Below the pieces are notes generated by a model. That model was not told the origin of the DNA. It searched no databases and worked only from the letters and a program-made list of their open reading frames with translations. A stretch of 64,000 nucleotides of DNA from assembly GCF_003097355.1 (NCBI RefSeq), contig NZ_PYUI01000025.1:1-64000 (forward strand), read 5' to 3'. The DNA comes from Arthrobacter sp. H-02-3 (GTDB lineage: Bacteria; Actinomycetota; Actinomycetes; Actinomycetales; Micrococcaceae). This document shows positions 34,214 through 42,465 of this stretch, one piece after another. A program made the translations under genes and the position numbers. Positions within the stretch are counted from its first letter, which is position 1, and each line of letters starts with the position of its first letter.

Positions 34214-34771
34214 TCAGAGGTTTCGCGGCCTGTCGTCCGACGGGTTGGTATCCGTGGTGTGGGTTTGGGCCGTGTCGGCTTGCGTCACGTCGTCCGGGTT
34301 GCGCTCTTCACCGGAAACGCGCGCGCCGGAAACCGGCTCGCCGGCCCCTGGTTCACCGGAGACCGGCCCACCGGTGGCCGGCTCGGACCGCAGACTCCGC
34401 CGGGTGGGGGTCTCGACTGCCGCATCGTCGTGCTCGGACGTGACGACGTCGGGGTCCAGTTCGTCGGCCTTGCGCAGTTGCTCCTGCGCGCCGGAGCGGA
34501 CTTTTTCGGCTTCTTCCTGGCGGCTGCGGGCTTCCTGCCGCAAGCGTTCGGCCTCAAGCTCGGCCTGCTGCGCGTCCGCCTCGGCCCGCGTCGCCTTGGC
34601 CTCGCGTTCCCGCGCCGTGAGCTCGTCGGCTTTGGCCTGTTCACGCATTTCAGCAGCGCGATTCCGGTCCGCGGCGACTTTGCGCCTGCGGCTGACCATG
34701 ACTGCGACCGCGACAATCGCCAGCACCACAACGATGCCGATGATAATTCCTATGAGCTGCCCTGAATCCAC
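34214..34771 (-). CDS. Single-pass membrane protein with coiled coil
   Basis: 185 aa. An N-terminal membrane helix (LIGIIIGIVVVLAIVAVAVMV) followed by RRRK, a charged coiled coil (~residues 35-105, rich in Ala/Glu/Arg/Gln) and an acidic disordered tail with repeated (V/E)SGE(P/A)GAGEP-like units. Orientation by positive-inside rule: coiled coil cytoplasmic. No recognised function. Confidence 0.75.
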   Translation of the reverse strand: MDSGQLIGIIIGIVVVLAIVAVAVMVSRRRKVAADRNRAAEMREQAKADELTAREREAKATRAEADAQQAELEAERLRQEARSRQEEAEKVRSGAQEQLRKADELDPDVVTSEHDDAAVETPTRRSLRSEPATGGPVSGEPGAGEPVSGARVSGEERNPDDVTQADTAQTHTTDTNPSDDRPRNL

Positions 34772-34910
34772 GTTGATCCACCTTTTCTCTGAGGTTGCCT
34801 TACCTGCCCCAAAACCATTGGAAAAACCACATCAGCAAACAGGAACAGTAAACCGCAGAATGCAGCCGGTAGCTATGGAATCCGGAATCATCGCCCGGGC
34901 AGCCGGGCGG

Positions 34911-35438
34911 TTATTTTGCGCGCGGAACCTTGAAATGGGTGAGCCGCGCGTCCTGCCCGTCCAGTTCGGCCCACGACTTCTCCGTTTCCAGCACGGTCAG
35001 CCCGCTGGTCGGATATCGGGTGGCCGCGTCCATGTACGCATCGTGATCGGAATCCCGGGACGCCAGGTGCATGGCAAGGTCCTGGACACCGGGCATGTGC
35101 GAAATCACCATGAGCGTGTTCACGGTATCCGGAACGTGGTTGATCACCGCCAGCATTCGCGAGGCGGACGCGGCGTACAGGCCGTCCTCAAGCTTCGGCG
35201 TCGGCGCTTTGTCACCGAGCGCGTGGCACACCCAGGTGCAGGTCTGGCGGGTCCGGAGCGCGCTGGAGCAGAGGATGAAGTCGGGGACCACGTCGTGCTT
35301 GAGCAGCCACTTTCCGGCGACGGGAGCATCCCTGTGGCCGCGTTCTTCGAGCGGCCGTTCGTGATCGGCCACCCCGCCGGGCCAGTCGGACTTGGCGTGC
35401 CTCATGATCACCAGCCGTTTGATGTGATGCGCGCTCAT
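34911..35438 (-). CDS. sixA: SixA-type phosphohistidine phosphatase
   Basis: 175 aa. Histidine-phosphatase superfamily: RLVIMRHAKSDWPGG at the N-terminus (catalytic His in RHA, with SDW typical of SixA), second Arg/Glu context LERGHRDAP, LCSSALRTRQT, and the distal His in VISHMPG. SixA enzymes dephosphorylate phospho-His on HPt domains or PTS NPr. Target unknown here. Confidence 0.92.
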   Translation of the reverse strand: MSAHHIKRLVIMRHAKSDWPGGVADHERPLEERGHRDAPVAGKWLLKHDVVPDFILCSSALRTRQTCTWVCHALGDKAPTPKLEDGLYAASASRMLAVINHVPDTVNTLMVISHMPGVQDLAMHLASRDSDHDAYMDAATRYPTSGLTVLETEKSWAELDGQDARLTHFKVPRAK

Positions 35439-35486
35439 GCCCCAATCCTAATGCGGCAGGCGCCGAGGGATCGTGCCGCGAAAGCG

Positions 35487-35524
35487 AAAGCGCCCGTCCC
35501 CGCAGTAGGAGGAACGGACGCTTT
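35487..35524 (-). terminator. Terminator of the winged-helix gene
   Basis: GGAACGGACGCTTT (35511-35524) can pair with AAAGCGCCCGTCC (35487-35499) with two mismatches; on the minus strand it is followed by TTTCGCTTTC. It lies 15 bp after the stop codon of the gene at 35539. Confidence 0.6.
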
Positions 35525-35538
35525 GCGTGAAGCCAAGG

Positions 35539-36402
35539 CTAGATCGAGTATTCCGGAGCGGCCCAGACGACGACCTCGGGGTGCTCGTAGAAGCGGTAGC
35601 CCTGGCCGCGGACGGTGCGGACCGTGTTGGCCAGGCGTCCGAGCTTGGAACGCAGGCGGCGGATGTGGACGTCGATGGTCCGCTCGTTGGGGACCTCTTC
35701 GGCGTTCCGCCACAGGCCTTCGAGGAGCTCGTCGCGGCCTACGGTGCGGGTGCCGTTCTCCACAAGGTAGTTCAGGAGCTCGAATTCCTTGAACGTCAGG
35801 TTCAGGGATTCGCCGTCGAGGTGCACCTCCCGGCGGGCCAGATCGATCAGCACACCGGACGGCCGCGGATCCTGCGGCTGCTGCAGGCGGGCGGTCTCGG
35901 TACGCTGGCGGGCAGCGGCGGTGGGGTCTCCGAACGTCGAACGGACGACGTCGAGGGCGGAACCCGGGGCGCTGGCCGGCGCGACGGCGACGGCGGCGTA
36001 GCTTTCGGCGCCGGCAACAAGGGACTGGGCGTAGGCCCGGATCTCCTGGGCAAGCTTGGCGATCGAGGTGCCGGCGGCGGCCGCAGTTTCCTCGTCGATC
36101 CCCATGTACAGCACGAAGCCGCGGGCGACGTTGTCACTGGGAGCAGGACGGACCGCGCTGCCGGCACCCGGAGCGATCACGGGAGTGGGCGCAGTGGCCG
36201 GGGCGGGCGGAACGGCGCGGAGCTGACCGTAGGAGTCAGGGTTGTAGCCCTGGGCTGCATATCCGGGGGCCGGGAAGGTGCCGGCCGAACCGGCGGGTGC
36301 GAATGCGGAGCGGCCACCAAAGCCCTGGCGGATCCCGGAGGTCTGGCCGGCCTTGCTGGCGTTACGGACGGAGATGTGGACGTATCCGGATGCAACTGAC
36401 AT
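35539..36402 (-). CDS. OmpR-type winged-helix regulator lacking a receiver domain
   Basis: 287 aa. Residues ~185-280 form an OmpR/PhoB winged helix (VHLDGESLNLTFKEFELLNYLVENG, RTIDVHIRRLRSKLG, VRTVRGQGYRFYEHPE). The N-terminal ~185 residues are not a receiver domain: ~90 residues of Pro/Gly/Ala-rich sequence followed by a small alpha/beta stretch (GFVLYMGIDEETAAAAGTS). It therefore cannot be an ordinary phosphorylated response regulator. GAGGTAAGC precedes the ATG. The long upstream region (36403-36800) suggests complex control. Confidence 0.88.
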   Translation of the reverse strand: MSVASGYVHISVRNASKAGQTSGIRQGFGGRSAFAPAGSAGTFPAPGYAAQGYNPDSYGQLRAVPPAPATAPTPVIAPGAGSAVRPAPSDNVARGFVLYMGIDEETAAAAGTSIAKLAQEIRAYAQSLVAGAESYAAVAVAPASAPGSALDVVRSTFGDPTAAARQRTETARLQQPQDPRPSGVLIDLARREVHLDGESLNLTFKEFELLNYLVENGTRTVGRDELLEGLWRNAEEVPNERTIDVHIRRLRSKLGRLANTVRTVRGQGYRFYEHPEVVVWAAPEYSI

Positions 36403-36936
36403 GGAATGCTTACCTCAATGTGAATGGCCGTCATCGCGGCTCGAATGCTACTTTCCCCGCAATGAAAACTGGGGAGGGGCGCCCGACTCTGGGCTGGGGG
36501 GCGAATGCCTAGAAACTCTTGGGGTGTAAAAGTTAGGCGTGCATTCGACAACAGCGCATCTCGGTACCAGCGGGTGTGCTGACCCAGGAAGCTGCAGCTG
36601 CAGGTGCTGTTGAGTTCTTGTTCACAATTGAAGTGTGCAACGTAACAATGCGAACGTGCAAGTAACAATGGACCGCAGGTTCCACATAGTGAGACGAATT
36701 CCGCAAGTGTAGCGTAAATCACAATTTGGTCGGCGTAATAAAATAACAGGTGTTTTTTTGACTCGGCGGTCGGCAAGCGCTTCACTCCGAATTATGTTCG
36801 ATGCGAGTCGCTGAACTGCGGAAATCGTTCACAGCAGGTCGAATCAGCAAAACCCGGCGTCCCCGCCGTCGCAGTCCACAGAGTGGGCGTGCTGCCGGGC
36901 CGGCCGGACCCGGCAACACTGGGCGCCCCAGCGGGG
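36403..36936. other. Long intergenic region with direct repeats
   Basis: 534 bp with no supported gene. The part 36530-36800 is AT-richer than its surroundings and precedes the winged-helix gene. GTAACAATG occurs twice (36642-36650 and 36662-36670), exactly 20 bp apart. TGCCGGG (36893-36899) / CCCGGCA (36909-36915) forms a hairpin that probably ends the gene at 36937. Confidence 0.5.
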
Positions 36937-37845
36937 TCAGTTGGACTGACCGGTGGAGGTCGCCGCCACCACCATGACGGACCTTGCAGTGTAGCCGGAG
37001 CCATCTTTGGCCGCTACGATCCGCACCGTCCCGCCGGCGACGATGTCCGTCACGCTCAGCTGTGTGCCCGAGCCGCCGCCAGCCTGCTGGCGCCGCTGTT
37101 GCAGATTGCTCACCACCACGTCACTGCCCAGTGCATAGCTGCGGGTGAAGCCGTCGCTGCTCTTGACCGTGACGGAGGACGAAGTGACCGCGCTCACCGT
37201 CCCCATCTGCTCGGCCATGGTGACGTAGTCGCTTCCCTGCAGCACGACGTAATCGGCATGCACGGCTGAGTTAAGCCCGCCCATTCCACCGGCCGCGAAG
37301 TTGCCGGGACCACCCTGCCCGGACATTCCGCCGCCCGCGGCTCCGCCCTGTGCGGATCCCGGCATGCCCGGGGCGAAACCCTGGGCGCCGGGACCCAGGG
37401 CGCCGCCTACCCCGCCCGCCGTGCCAGCGGATGCCGCAGAACTTGAGGTAAGGGCGTAGACGCCCGCCCCGGCGCCGACCGCCAGGACTGCTGCCGCCCC
37501 GGCGACGGCGAGGCCCCGCTTGAGCGTCCAGGGCTTGGCCGCTGAGGCGTTTTTGGATCCGGTTCCGGGGGCACCCCACCCGGCAGCTGGAGGGGACGGC
37601 AGTTCCTGACCGGGCATGCCCCAGACCGGGGCCGACTCCGGAACGGTCGAATCAGCGGAGGGCGCGCCCCGGCCGAGGGTAGCGCCGTCGCCGCGCTGAC
37701 CGGCCTGGCTCTGCGAGGCGTCGTACGGCGGGGCGTCGTGCTGCCAGGCCGCTTGAGGCCCGACTCCCTGAGGCGTCGTAACGGGCGCGGGTGCCGTGGG
37801 TTCAGGGACTGGGCCGGAACCGGCTCCGGGATGCTGACCGCTCAT
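36937..37845 (-). CDS. Single-pass membrane protein with DUF5666-like extracellular domain
   Basis: 302 aa. A ~100-residue Pro/Ala/Gly-rich cytoplasmic segment, a membrane helix (RGLAVAGAAAVLAVGAGAGVYAL), a Gly/Met-rich linker (ALGPGAQGFAPGMPGSA, GGMSGQGGPGNFAAGGMGG), then a small beta-rich domain (MGTVSAVTSSSVTVKSSDG, GTVRIVAAKDGSGYTARSVMV) of the DUF5666 type. Divergent from the response regulator 250 bp away, so it may be controlled by it. Function unknown. Confidence 0.78.
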   Translation of the reverse strand: MSGQHPGAGSGPVPEPTAPAPVTTPQGVGPQAAWQHDAPPYDASQSQAGQRGDGATLGRGAPSADSTVPESAPVWGMPGQELPSPPAAGWGAPGTGSKNASAAKPWTLKRGLAVAGAAAVLAVGAGAGVYALTSSSAASAGTAGGVGGALGPGAQGFAPGMPGSAQGGAAGGGMSGQGGPGNFAAGGMGGLNSAVHADYVVLQGSDYVTMAEQMGTVSAVTSSSVTVKSSDGFTRSYALGSDVVVSNLQQRRQQAGGGSGTQLSVTDIVAGGTVRIVAAKDGSGYTARSVMVVAATSTGQSN

Positions 37846-38095
37846 GGTGCTTCTCCTTCAGGATGCGGATCGATGTTCACTCCAGAGTGCTGAGCGATCC
37901 TGTGCCTGCGCTGTGCGGGCCGACAGCCGCGCCTGTGACCCTCCGGCGGACCAGACGGCCGGGCGGCTACCCACTGTTCTTCCGAAGCAGCCCGGACGGG
38001 GCCCGGAAAGGCGTTCAGCTCGCTAGGCTGGGATTCACAGGTGCCGCACAGGGTCCCCAAAGCCCCGCCTAACCGGCAGATCGGAGAGTTGTCCC

Positions 38096-38836
38096 ATGGC
38101 CACTTCGCACTCCATGACCAACAACCTTCCCCAGCTCACGCATCCGGACGGCTCCCCCATCCGCGCGCTGGTGGTGGACGATGAGCCCAGCCTCTCCGAG
38201 CTCATGAGCATGGGCCTGCGGATGGCCGGCTGGTCCGTGGCCGTGGCGGCCGACGGGCCCAGCGCGGTCCGGCTTGCCAAGGAGTTCCGCCCCGACGTGC
38301 TGGTGCTGGACGTGATGCTTCCCGGGTTCGACGGGGTCGAGCTGCTCAGCCGGATCCGCGCGTTCGCGCCGGAGGTTCCGGCGTTGTTCCTCACCGCCAA
38401 GGACGCCGTCCAGGACCGCATCACCGGCCTGGCGGCCGGCGGCGATGACTACGTCACGAAGCCGTTCAGCATGGAAGAGGTCCTGCTGCGCCTGCATCGG
38501 CTGGTCCAGCGCTCCGGGGTGGCCGCCATGGACACCGCCGAACTCGTGGTGGGTGACCTTGTGCTCAATGTCGATACCCGTGAAGTCACCCGGGCCGGCG
38601 AGGAGCTGCATCTGACCGCCACGCAGTTCGAACTGTTGCGGTACCTCATGGAGAACCCCAAGCGGGTGATCAGCAAGGCCCAGATCCTGGACCGGGTCTG
38701 GGACTATGACTTCGGCGGCCAGGCGAACATCGTGGAACTCTACATCTCGTACCTCCGCAAGAAGGTGGATGCCAACCACGCTCCCATGATCCACACGGTG
38801 CGCGGCGCCGGCTACGTCCTGAAGCCGGCGGACTGA
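38096..38836 (+). CDS. OmpR-family response regulator
   Basis: 246 aa. Receiver domain with acidic pocket VVDDE (~27-30), phosphoacceptor Asp72 in VLVLDVMLPGFDG and Lys102 in LTAKD. C-terminal winged helix (LTATQFELLRYLMENPKRVISKAQILDRVWDYDFGG, VHTVRGAGYVLKP-type end). Forms a two-component pair with the kinase three bases downstream. ATG at 38096 or 38114 may be used. Probable targets are the flanking cell-envelope genes. Confidence 0.94.
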   Translation: MATSHSMTNNLPQLTHPDGSPIRALVVDDEPSLSELMSMGLRMAGWSVAVAADGPSAVRLAKEFRPDVLVLDVMLPGFDGVELLSRIRAFAPEVPALFLTAKDAVQDRITGLAAGGDDYVTKPFSMEEVLLRLHRLVQRSGVAAMDTAELVVGDLVLNVDTREVTRAGEELHLTATQFELLRYLMENPKRVISKAQILDRVWDYDFGGQANIVELYISYLRKKVDANHAPMIHTVRGAGYVLKPAD

Positions 38837-38839
38837 TCC

Positions 38840-40504
38840 GTGCCCACCCTTTCCGGCGTCACCCGCGTCCCCGGGCGCGACTGGCGCAACCCGTCCACGT
38901 GGCATTTGCGCACCCGGCTGGTCCTCGTTGCCATGGGGCTGCTCGTGGCCATCTGCGGCGCTGTGGGATTGTTCAGCTACGCCTCCATGGACCTCTTCCT
39001 GACCCGGCAGCTCGATGACCAGCTCGGCGAAGCATCGCACCGCTCCAGCGAGTTCGGCCGGCCCGTGCCCGGCAGCTCCGGCGGCCGCCCCGACCCCCTC
39101 GAGGCCCGGGGGCAGGGCGTCGGAACGCTCAACGCCCGCTTGGCGGACGGCGAGGTCAGCAGCGCCGGATTCCTGGCCGGGGACGCCACCCGCAAGAGCC
39201 TCTCCCCCGACGACAACGCCGTCCTCCTCACCCTGGCCCCGAACGGTGTGCCGGTGGACCGGACGCTCTCGGCCGGCGCGTACCGGCTCATGGCAGTGCG
39301 TGCACCGTATGGCGACGTGATTGTCACCGGGCTCCCGCTGGCGGAAAAGCAGGAAACCCTGGCCTCGCTGGTGTGGACCATGGTGGTCGTGTCCGCAGGC
39401 GGGCTGGTGCTGATCGGCCTCGCCGGCACGGCGGTCATCCGGCGGACCATGAAGCCGCTGGAGCAGCTTTCCGAGGTGGCCACCAAGGTCTCCCGCCTGC
39501 CGCTCGACGCCGGCGAGGTGGCGCTCGGGGTGCGTGTCCCGGCGTCGGCCGCCCACCCCGGCACCGAAGTGGGCAGCGTGGGCTACGCGCTGAACCAGAT
39601 GCTGGACAACGTCTCCAACGCCCTTGAGGCGCGGCAGGAGAGCGAAATGAAGGTGCGGCAGTTCGTCGCCGATGCCTCGCACGAACTCCGCACTCCGCTC
39701 ACGGCCATCCGCGGTTACACGGAGCTGATGCGGATGACCGAGCACTTCACGCCCGACGGCGAGAAATCCCTGGCCCGCGTCCAAAGCCAGTCCGAGCGGA
39801 TGACCACCCTGGTGGAGGACCTGCTGCTGCTGGCGCGCCTGGACGAGGGGCAGCCGCTCAAGGTCGCCGACGTCGACCTCACCCAGCTGGCCGTCGAGAC
39901 CGTGAGCGATGAGAAGGTCATGGCCCCGGACCGGATCTGGCAGCTGGAACTGCCGGATGAGCCGGTGGTGGTGCGCGGCGATGCGGCCCAGCTCCACCAG
40001 GTCCTCGCCAATCTCCTGTCCAATGCGCGCAAGCACACGGAACCGGGGACCAAGGTGGTCACGGGCGTCATGCGTTCGGCGGACGGCAGCGCCGTGGTCA
40101 CTGTGACGGACAACGGCAGCGGCATCGCCCCCGAATTCGTCGGCCGGGTCTTCGCACGCTTCGCGCGGGCTGACGCGTCGCGCACCAATCCGGCAGCCAG
40201 CTCCGCAGGCAGCCCTGCGGCAGCGACGGCGGGGGCCCGGTCCGGGTCCGCTGCCCGCGGCGCTTCCGGCTCTTCTACCGGTCCTCTTTCCGGCTCTGTT
40301 TCCGGCAGGTCCGGGGGTGCAGCCGCCAGCAACGGCAGCGGATATGCCACGGCGGGCGCACCGACGTCCGAGGGCACCAGCGGGCTGGGCTTGTCCATCG
40401 TCCAGTCGATCGTGGAGGCCCACGGGGGGACCGTCGAGGTCACGTCCCGGCCGGGCCGGACGGAGTTCGCTGTACGGCTCCCGGCCGTACCGCCGTCGGC
40501 GTAA
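38840..40504 (+). CDS. Sensor histidine kinase with low-complexity insertion in the ATP lid
   Basis: 554 aa from GTG. Membrane helices at ~28-52 and ~178-200 flank an extracytoplasmic sensor region; a HAMP segment follows; H-box FVADASHELRTPLTAIRGY with His281; N-box LHQVLANLLSNARKH; G1 DNGSGIAPEFVGRVFARFARADASR; G2 GTSGLGLSIV. Between the F and G2 boxes, where homologues have ~8-10 residues, there is a Ser/Gly/Ala-rich stretch of ~65 residues (about 448-512). All catalytic boxes are otherwise intact. Pairs with the upstream regulator. Confidence 0.93.
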   Translation: MPTLSGVTRVPGRDWRNPSTWHLRTRLVLVAMGLLVAICGAVGLFSYASMDLFLTRQLDDQLGEASHRSSEFGRPVPGSSGGRPDPLEARGQGVGTLNARLADGEVSSAGFLAGDATRKSLSPDDNAVLLTLAPNGVPVDRTLSAGAYRLMAVRAPYGDVIVTGLPLAEKQETLASLVWTMVVVSAGGLVLIGLAGTAVIRRTMKPLEQLSEVATKVSRLPLDAGEVALGVRVPASAAHPGTEVGSVGYALNQMLDNVSNALEARQESEMKVRQFVADASHELRTPLTAIRGYTELMRMTEHFTPDGEKSLARVQSQSERMTTLVEDLLLLARLDEGQPLKVADVDLTQLAVETVSDEKVMAPDRIWQLELPDEPVVVRGDAAQLHQVLANLLSNARKHTEPGTKVVTGVMRSADGSAVVTVTDNGSGIAPEFVGRVFARFARADASRTNPAASSAGSPAAATAGARSGSAARGASGSSTGPLSGSVSGRSGGAAASNGSGYATAGAPTSEGTSGLGLSIVQSIVEAHGGTVEVTSRPGRTEFAVRLPAVPPSA

Positions 40505-40667
40505 CCGGCACCGGGGCTGCAGGGTCGGCTACCGGCACCCGCGCGGGGAATCTCGCGCAACGCGACACGCCGCCCCTGTGACTGCCGTTACCCAAATGTG
40601 ACTTAAGCCCAGGAGTCCTGTACCGTTTTTCGAGTGCGGCCTCCATTTGTGCCGCATATCCGGATGG

Positions 40668-40834
40668 ACGCCAAACTCTGCCGCTTCCCGGATTCCGCTG
40701 GACCAGGCAGAGGCGGGGGACCCAGAGTTCCCGGGCATTCTGCACACATGCGCCCTTGGGGTGAAGCCGACACGTGATATTCCGTGCGGCCGGATGACCT
40801 CATCCGAACCCGACAGCTAACTCCGCAGGCGTTG
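40668..40834 (+). promoter_or_regulatory. ydaO-yuaA (cyclic di-AMP) riboswitch
   Basis: The leader shows the conserved blocks of the ydaO class in order: GGGGGACCCA (from ~40718), CTTGGGGTGAA (~40754), and near the end CCCGACAGCTAACTCCGCAGGC (40809-40830), with closing pairing ACGCC/GGCGT. Actinobacterial copies precede resuscitation-factor and cell-wall hydrolase genes and turn expression off at high c-di-AMP. It directly precedes the transglycosylase-like gene, whose ATG is 10 bp after the aptamer. Confidence 0.88.
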
Positions 40835-40844
40835 AGAGGCCATC

Positions 40845-41645
40845 ATGACTGAATTCCAGGTACAAACGCGCCGTGACGGCGTTTCACATTCCCGCGCCGG
40901 CAAGTCGCGCCACCGTGCCGCACCGGCCCCGCAGGCGTCCGCCCTGTCGCGACTGGCCACCGGGCTCGGCATCACCGGACGCCGCGCCGCCGTCGTCACC
41001 GCCGCCTGCGCAGTACTGGTGGCTGGCGGCGCCGCCGCCAGCCAGGCCGCAGAGCCCGGCAGCTACGGGGCGACTGTTGCGAGCTCCCAAACGGCCACCA
41101 TGGCCGATCCCCTGGCCAAGCTGAACTTTGAACGGGTCCAGGTCGCCGCGCCGGCAGCTGCAGCACCCAGCGGCGCGGTACCTCAGATCTCGGAGGTCAA
41201 GGCCGCCGAAGCACCGGCACCCGCTGCCGCTGCTGCCCCGGCCGCGCCGGCCCCGGCGGCAGCACCGGCGCCCGCTCCCGCAGCAGCCCCCGTTCCCGCA
41301 GCGGCTCCCGCGCCGGCACCGGCGCCGGTCGCCATCGACGACCCCGCCGGGGCACAGGCCTACGCCGCGGCCCAGCTGGGCAGCTATGGCTGGGCACCCG
41401 GCCAGATGCAGTGCCTGCAGAAGCTCTGGACCAAGGAATCGGACTGGAAGACGACGGCCACGAACGCCAGCAGCGGCGCCTACGGTGTGGTCCAGTCCCT
41501 GCCCGCCTCGAAGATGGCGAGCGCCGGCGCGGACTACATGACCAACTACCGGACCCAGATCAACTGGGGTCTGAACTACGTCAAGTCGCGCTACGGCTCC
41601 CCCTGCGGCGCCCTGAACTTCCACCTGTCCCACAACTGGTACTAA
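40845..41645 (+). CDS. Secreted transglycosylase-like / aggregation-promoting-factor-type protein
   Basis: 266 aa. A basic N-terminal ~45 residues lead into a hydrophobic export segment (RRAAVVTAACAVLVAGGAAAS), then a long Ala/Pro linker (~110-165) and a C-terminal ~100-residue domain (MQCLQKLWTKESDWKTTATN, GAYGVVQSLPASKMAS, NWGLNYVKSRYGSPCGAL, ending NWY) typical of the lysozyme-like fold of Apf/transglycosylase-like proteins, with Glu in KESDW as likely catalytic acid. Acts on peptidoglycan. Controlled by the c-di-AMP riboswitch immediately upstream. Confidence 0.9.
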   Translation: MTEFQVQTRRDGVSHSRAGKSRHRAAPAPQASALSRLATGLGITGRRAAVVTAACAVLVAGGAAASQAAEPGSYGATVASSQTATMADPLAKLNFERVQVAAPAAAAPSGAVPQISEVKAAEAPAPAAAAAPAAPAPAAAPAPAPAAAPVPAAAPAPAPAPVAIDDPAGAQAYAAAQLGSYGWAPGQMQCLQKLWTKESDWKTTATNASSGAYGVVQSLPASKMASAGADYMTNYRTQINWGLNYVKSRYGSPCGALNFHLSHNWY

Positions 41646-41672
41646 GCCGGCACCAGCCAGCAGCGCCCATGA

Positions 41673-41712
41673 GGCCCCGGATCCATCGTGATCCGGGGCC
41701 TTCGCGTATTTC
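41673..41712 (+). terminator. Terminator after the transglycosylase gene
   Basis: GGCCCCGGATC (41673-41683) / GATCCGGGGCC (41690-41700), perfect 11-bp stem, followed by TTCGCGTATTT. Confidence 0.8.
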
Positions 41713-41826
41713 GGAGAACAAGGTTTTCTCAAGGTCGGGGCGGGAGGCTTGGGCACCGCTGCCTCCATTCACCAAGTACGCGGGGTGCCCGCTCCAGGGC
41801 ACGGAATCAAATTCCAGGAGCACAAC

Positions 41827-42288
41827 ATGAAAAAATGGGCAATTCCGGCGGTCCTCGCGGCCGCACTCTTTGTCGGCGCCGGACCGGCCGGGGCGGTGCC
41901 GTCGGGACCTCCGCAGCCCGCCGATCCAGCCACGTTCACATTGGATAATTGTGGCTTTCCGGTCACGGCGCAGCTCACCGGCAAGTTCAAGAACATCGCG
42001 ACGCCTGCCGGCACTGTCATCAGTACGTCGCCAGGACTGAAAATCACACTGACGGCCAACGGCAAGACCCTCAACTACGTGATCACCGGTACCAGCCGCT
42101 ACACATTCCTCAGCGACAGCGTTGAGGTAGTCTCCACGGGCAGGAATCTACTGCTGCTCCCCTCGCCGGACGGCCTGTACCTGACCACCGGCAACGTCAA
42201 CTACGCCCTCAACCTGGACAACTCGGAGCTGAGGAGGTTCAGCGGACCGGGCACTGCAACGAACGTTTGTCCTCTGCTGGCTCCCTGA
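41827..42288 (+). CDS. Small secreted protein, unknown function
   Basis: 153 aa. Signal peptide MKKWAIPAVLAAALFVGAGPAGA, then a beta-rich mature domain with two cysteines (LDNCGFPV and NVCPLLAP at the very end) that could form a disulfide. AGGAGCACAAC precedes the ATG at 41827. Resembles hypothetical secreted proteins common in soil actinobacteria; no functional clue. Confidence 0.78.
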   Translation: MKKWAIPAVLAAALFVGAGPAGAVPSGPPQPADPATFTLDNCGFPVTAQLTGKFKNIATPAGTVISTSPGLKITLTANGKTLNYVITGTSRYTFLSDSVEVVSTGRNLLLLPSPDGLYLTTGNVNYALNLDNSELRRFSGPGTATNVCPLLAP

Positions 42289-42293
42289 CGGAT

Positions 42294-42343
42294 CAACCGG
42301 GGGCAGTGCACCACCACCGCGTTGTGGGCACCGCCCCCGGTTG
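42294..42343 (+). terminator. Terminator after the small secreted protein
   Basis: CAACCGGGGGC (42294-42304) and GCCCCCGGTTG (42333-42343) form a perfect 11-bp stem six bases after the stop, followed by TCTGTCC. Confidence 0.7.
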
Positions 42344-42465
42344 TCTGTCCGGAGCTCCGGCAGCACGGGCAATGCAGACGACTCCGTGCGTCGCCGGCGG
42401 ACTTCCACAGCCCCCGCACAGCTTGACCCTAAAGCCCTCATATGGACCGCCGGGACAGTTGAGCC

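Noticed and set aside
36177..36785. 202-aa minus-strand ORF upstream of the winged-helix gene
   Set aside because: Overlaps the start of the real gene in another frame and has no domain; its region looks like a promoter/leader.
38069..40423. 784-aa open frame antisense to the two-component genes
   Set aside because: Same GC-bias artefact; the sense genes carry all regulator and kinase motifs.
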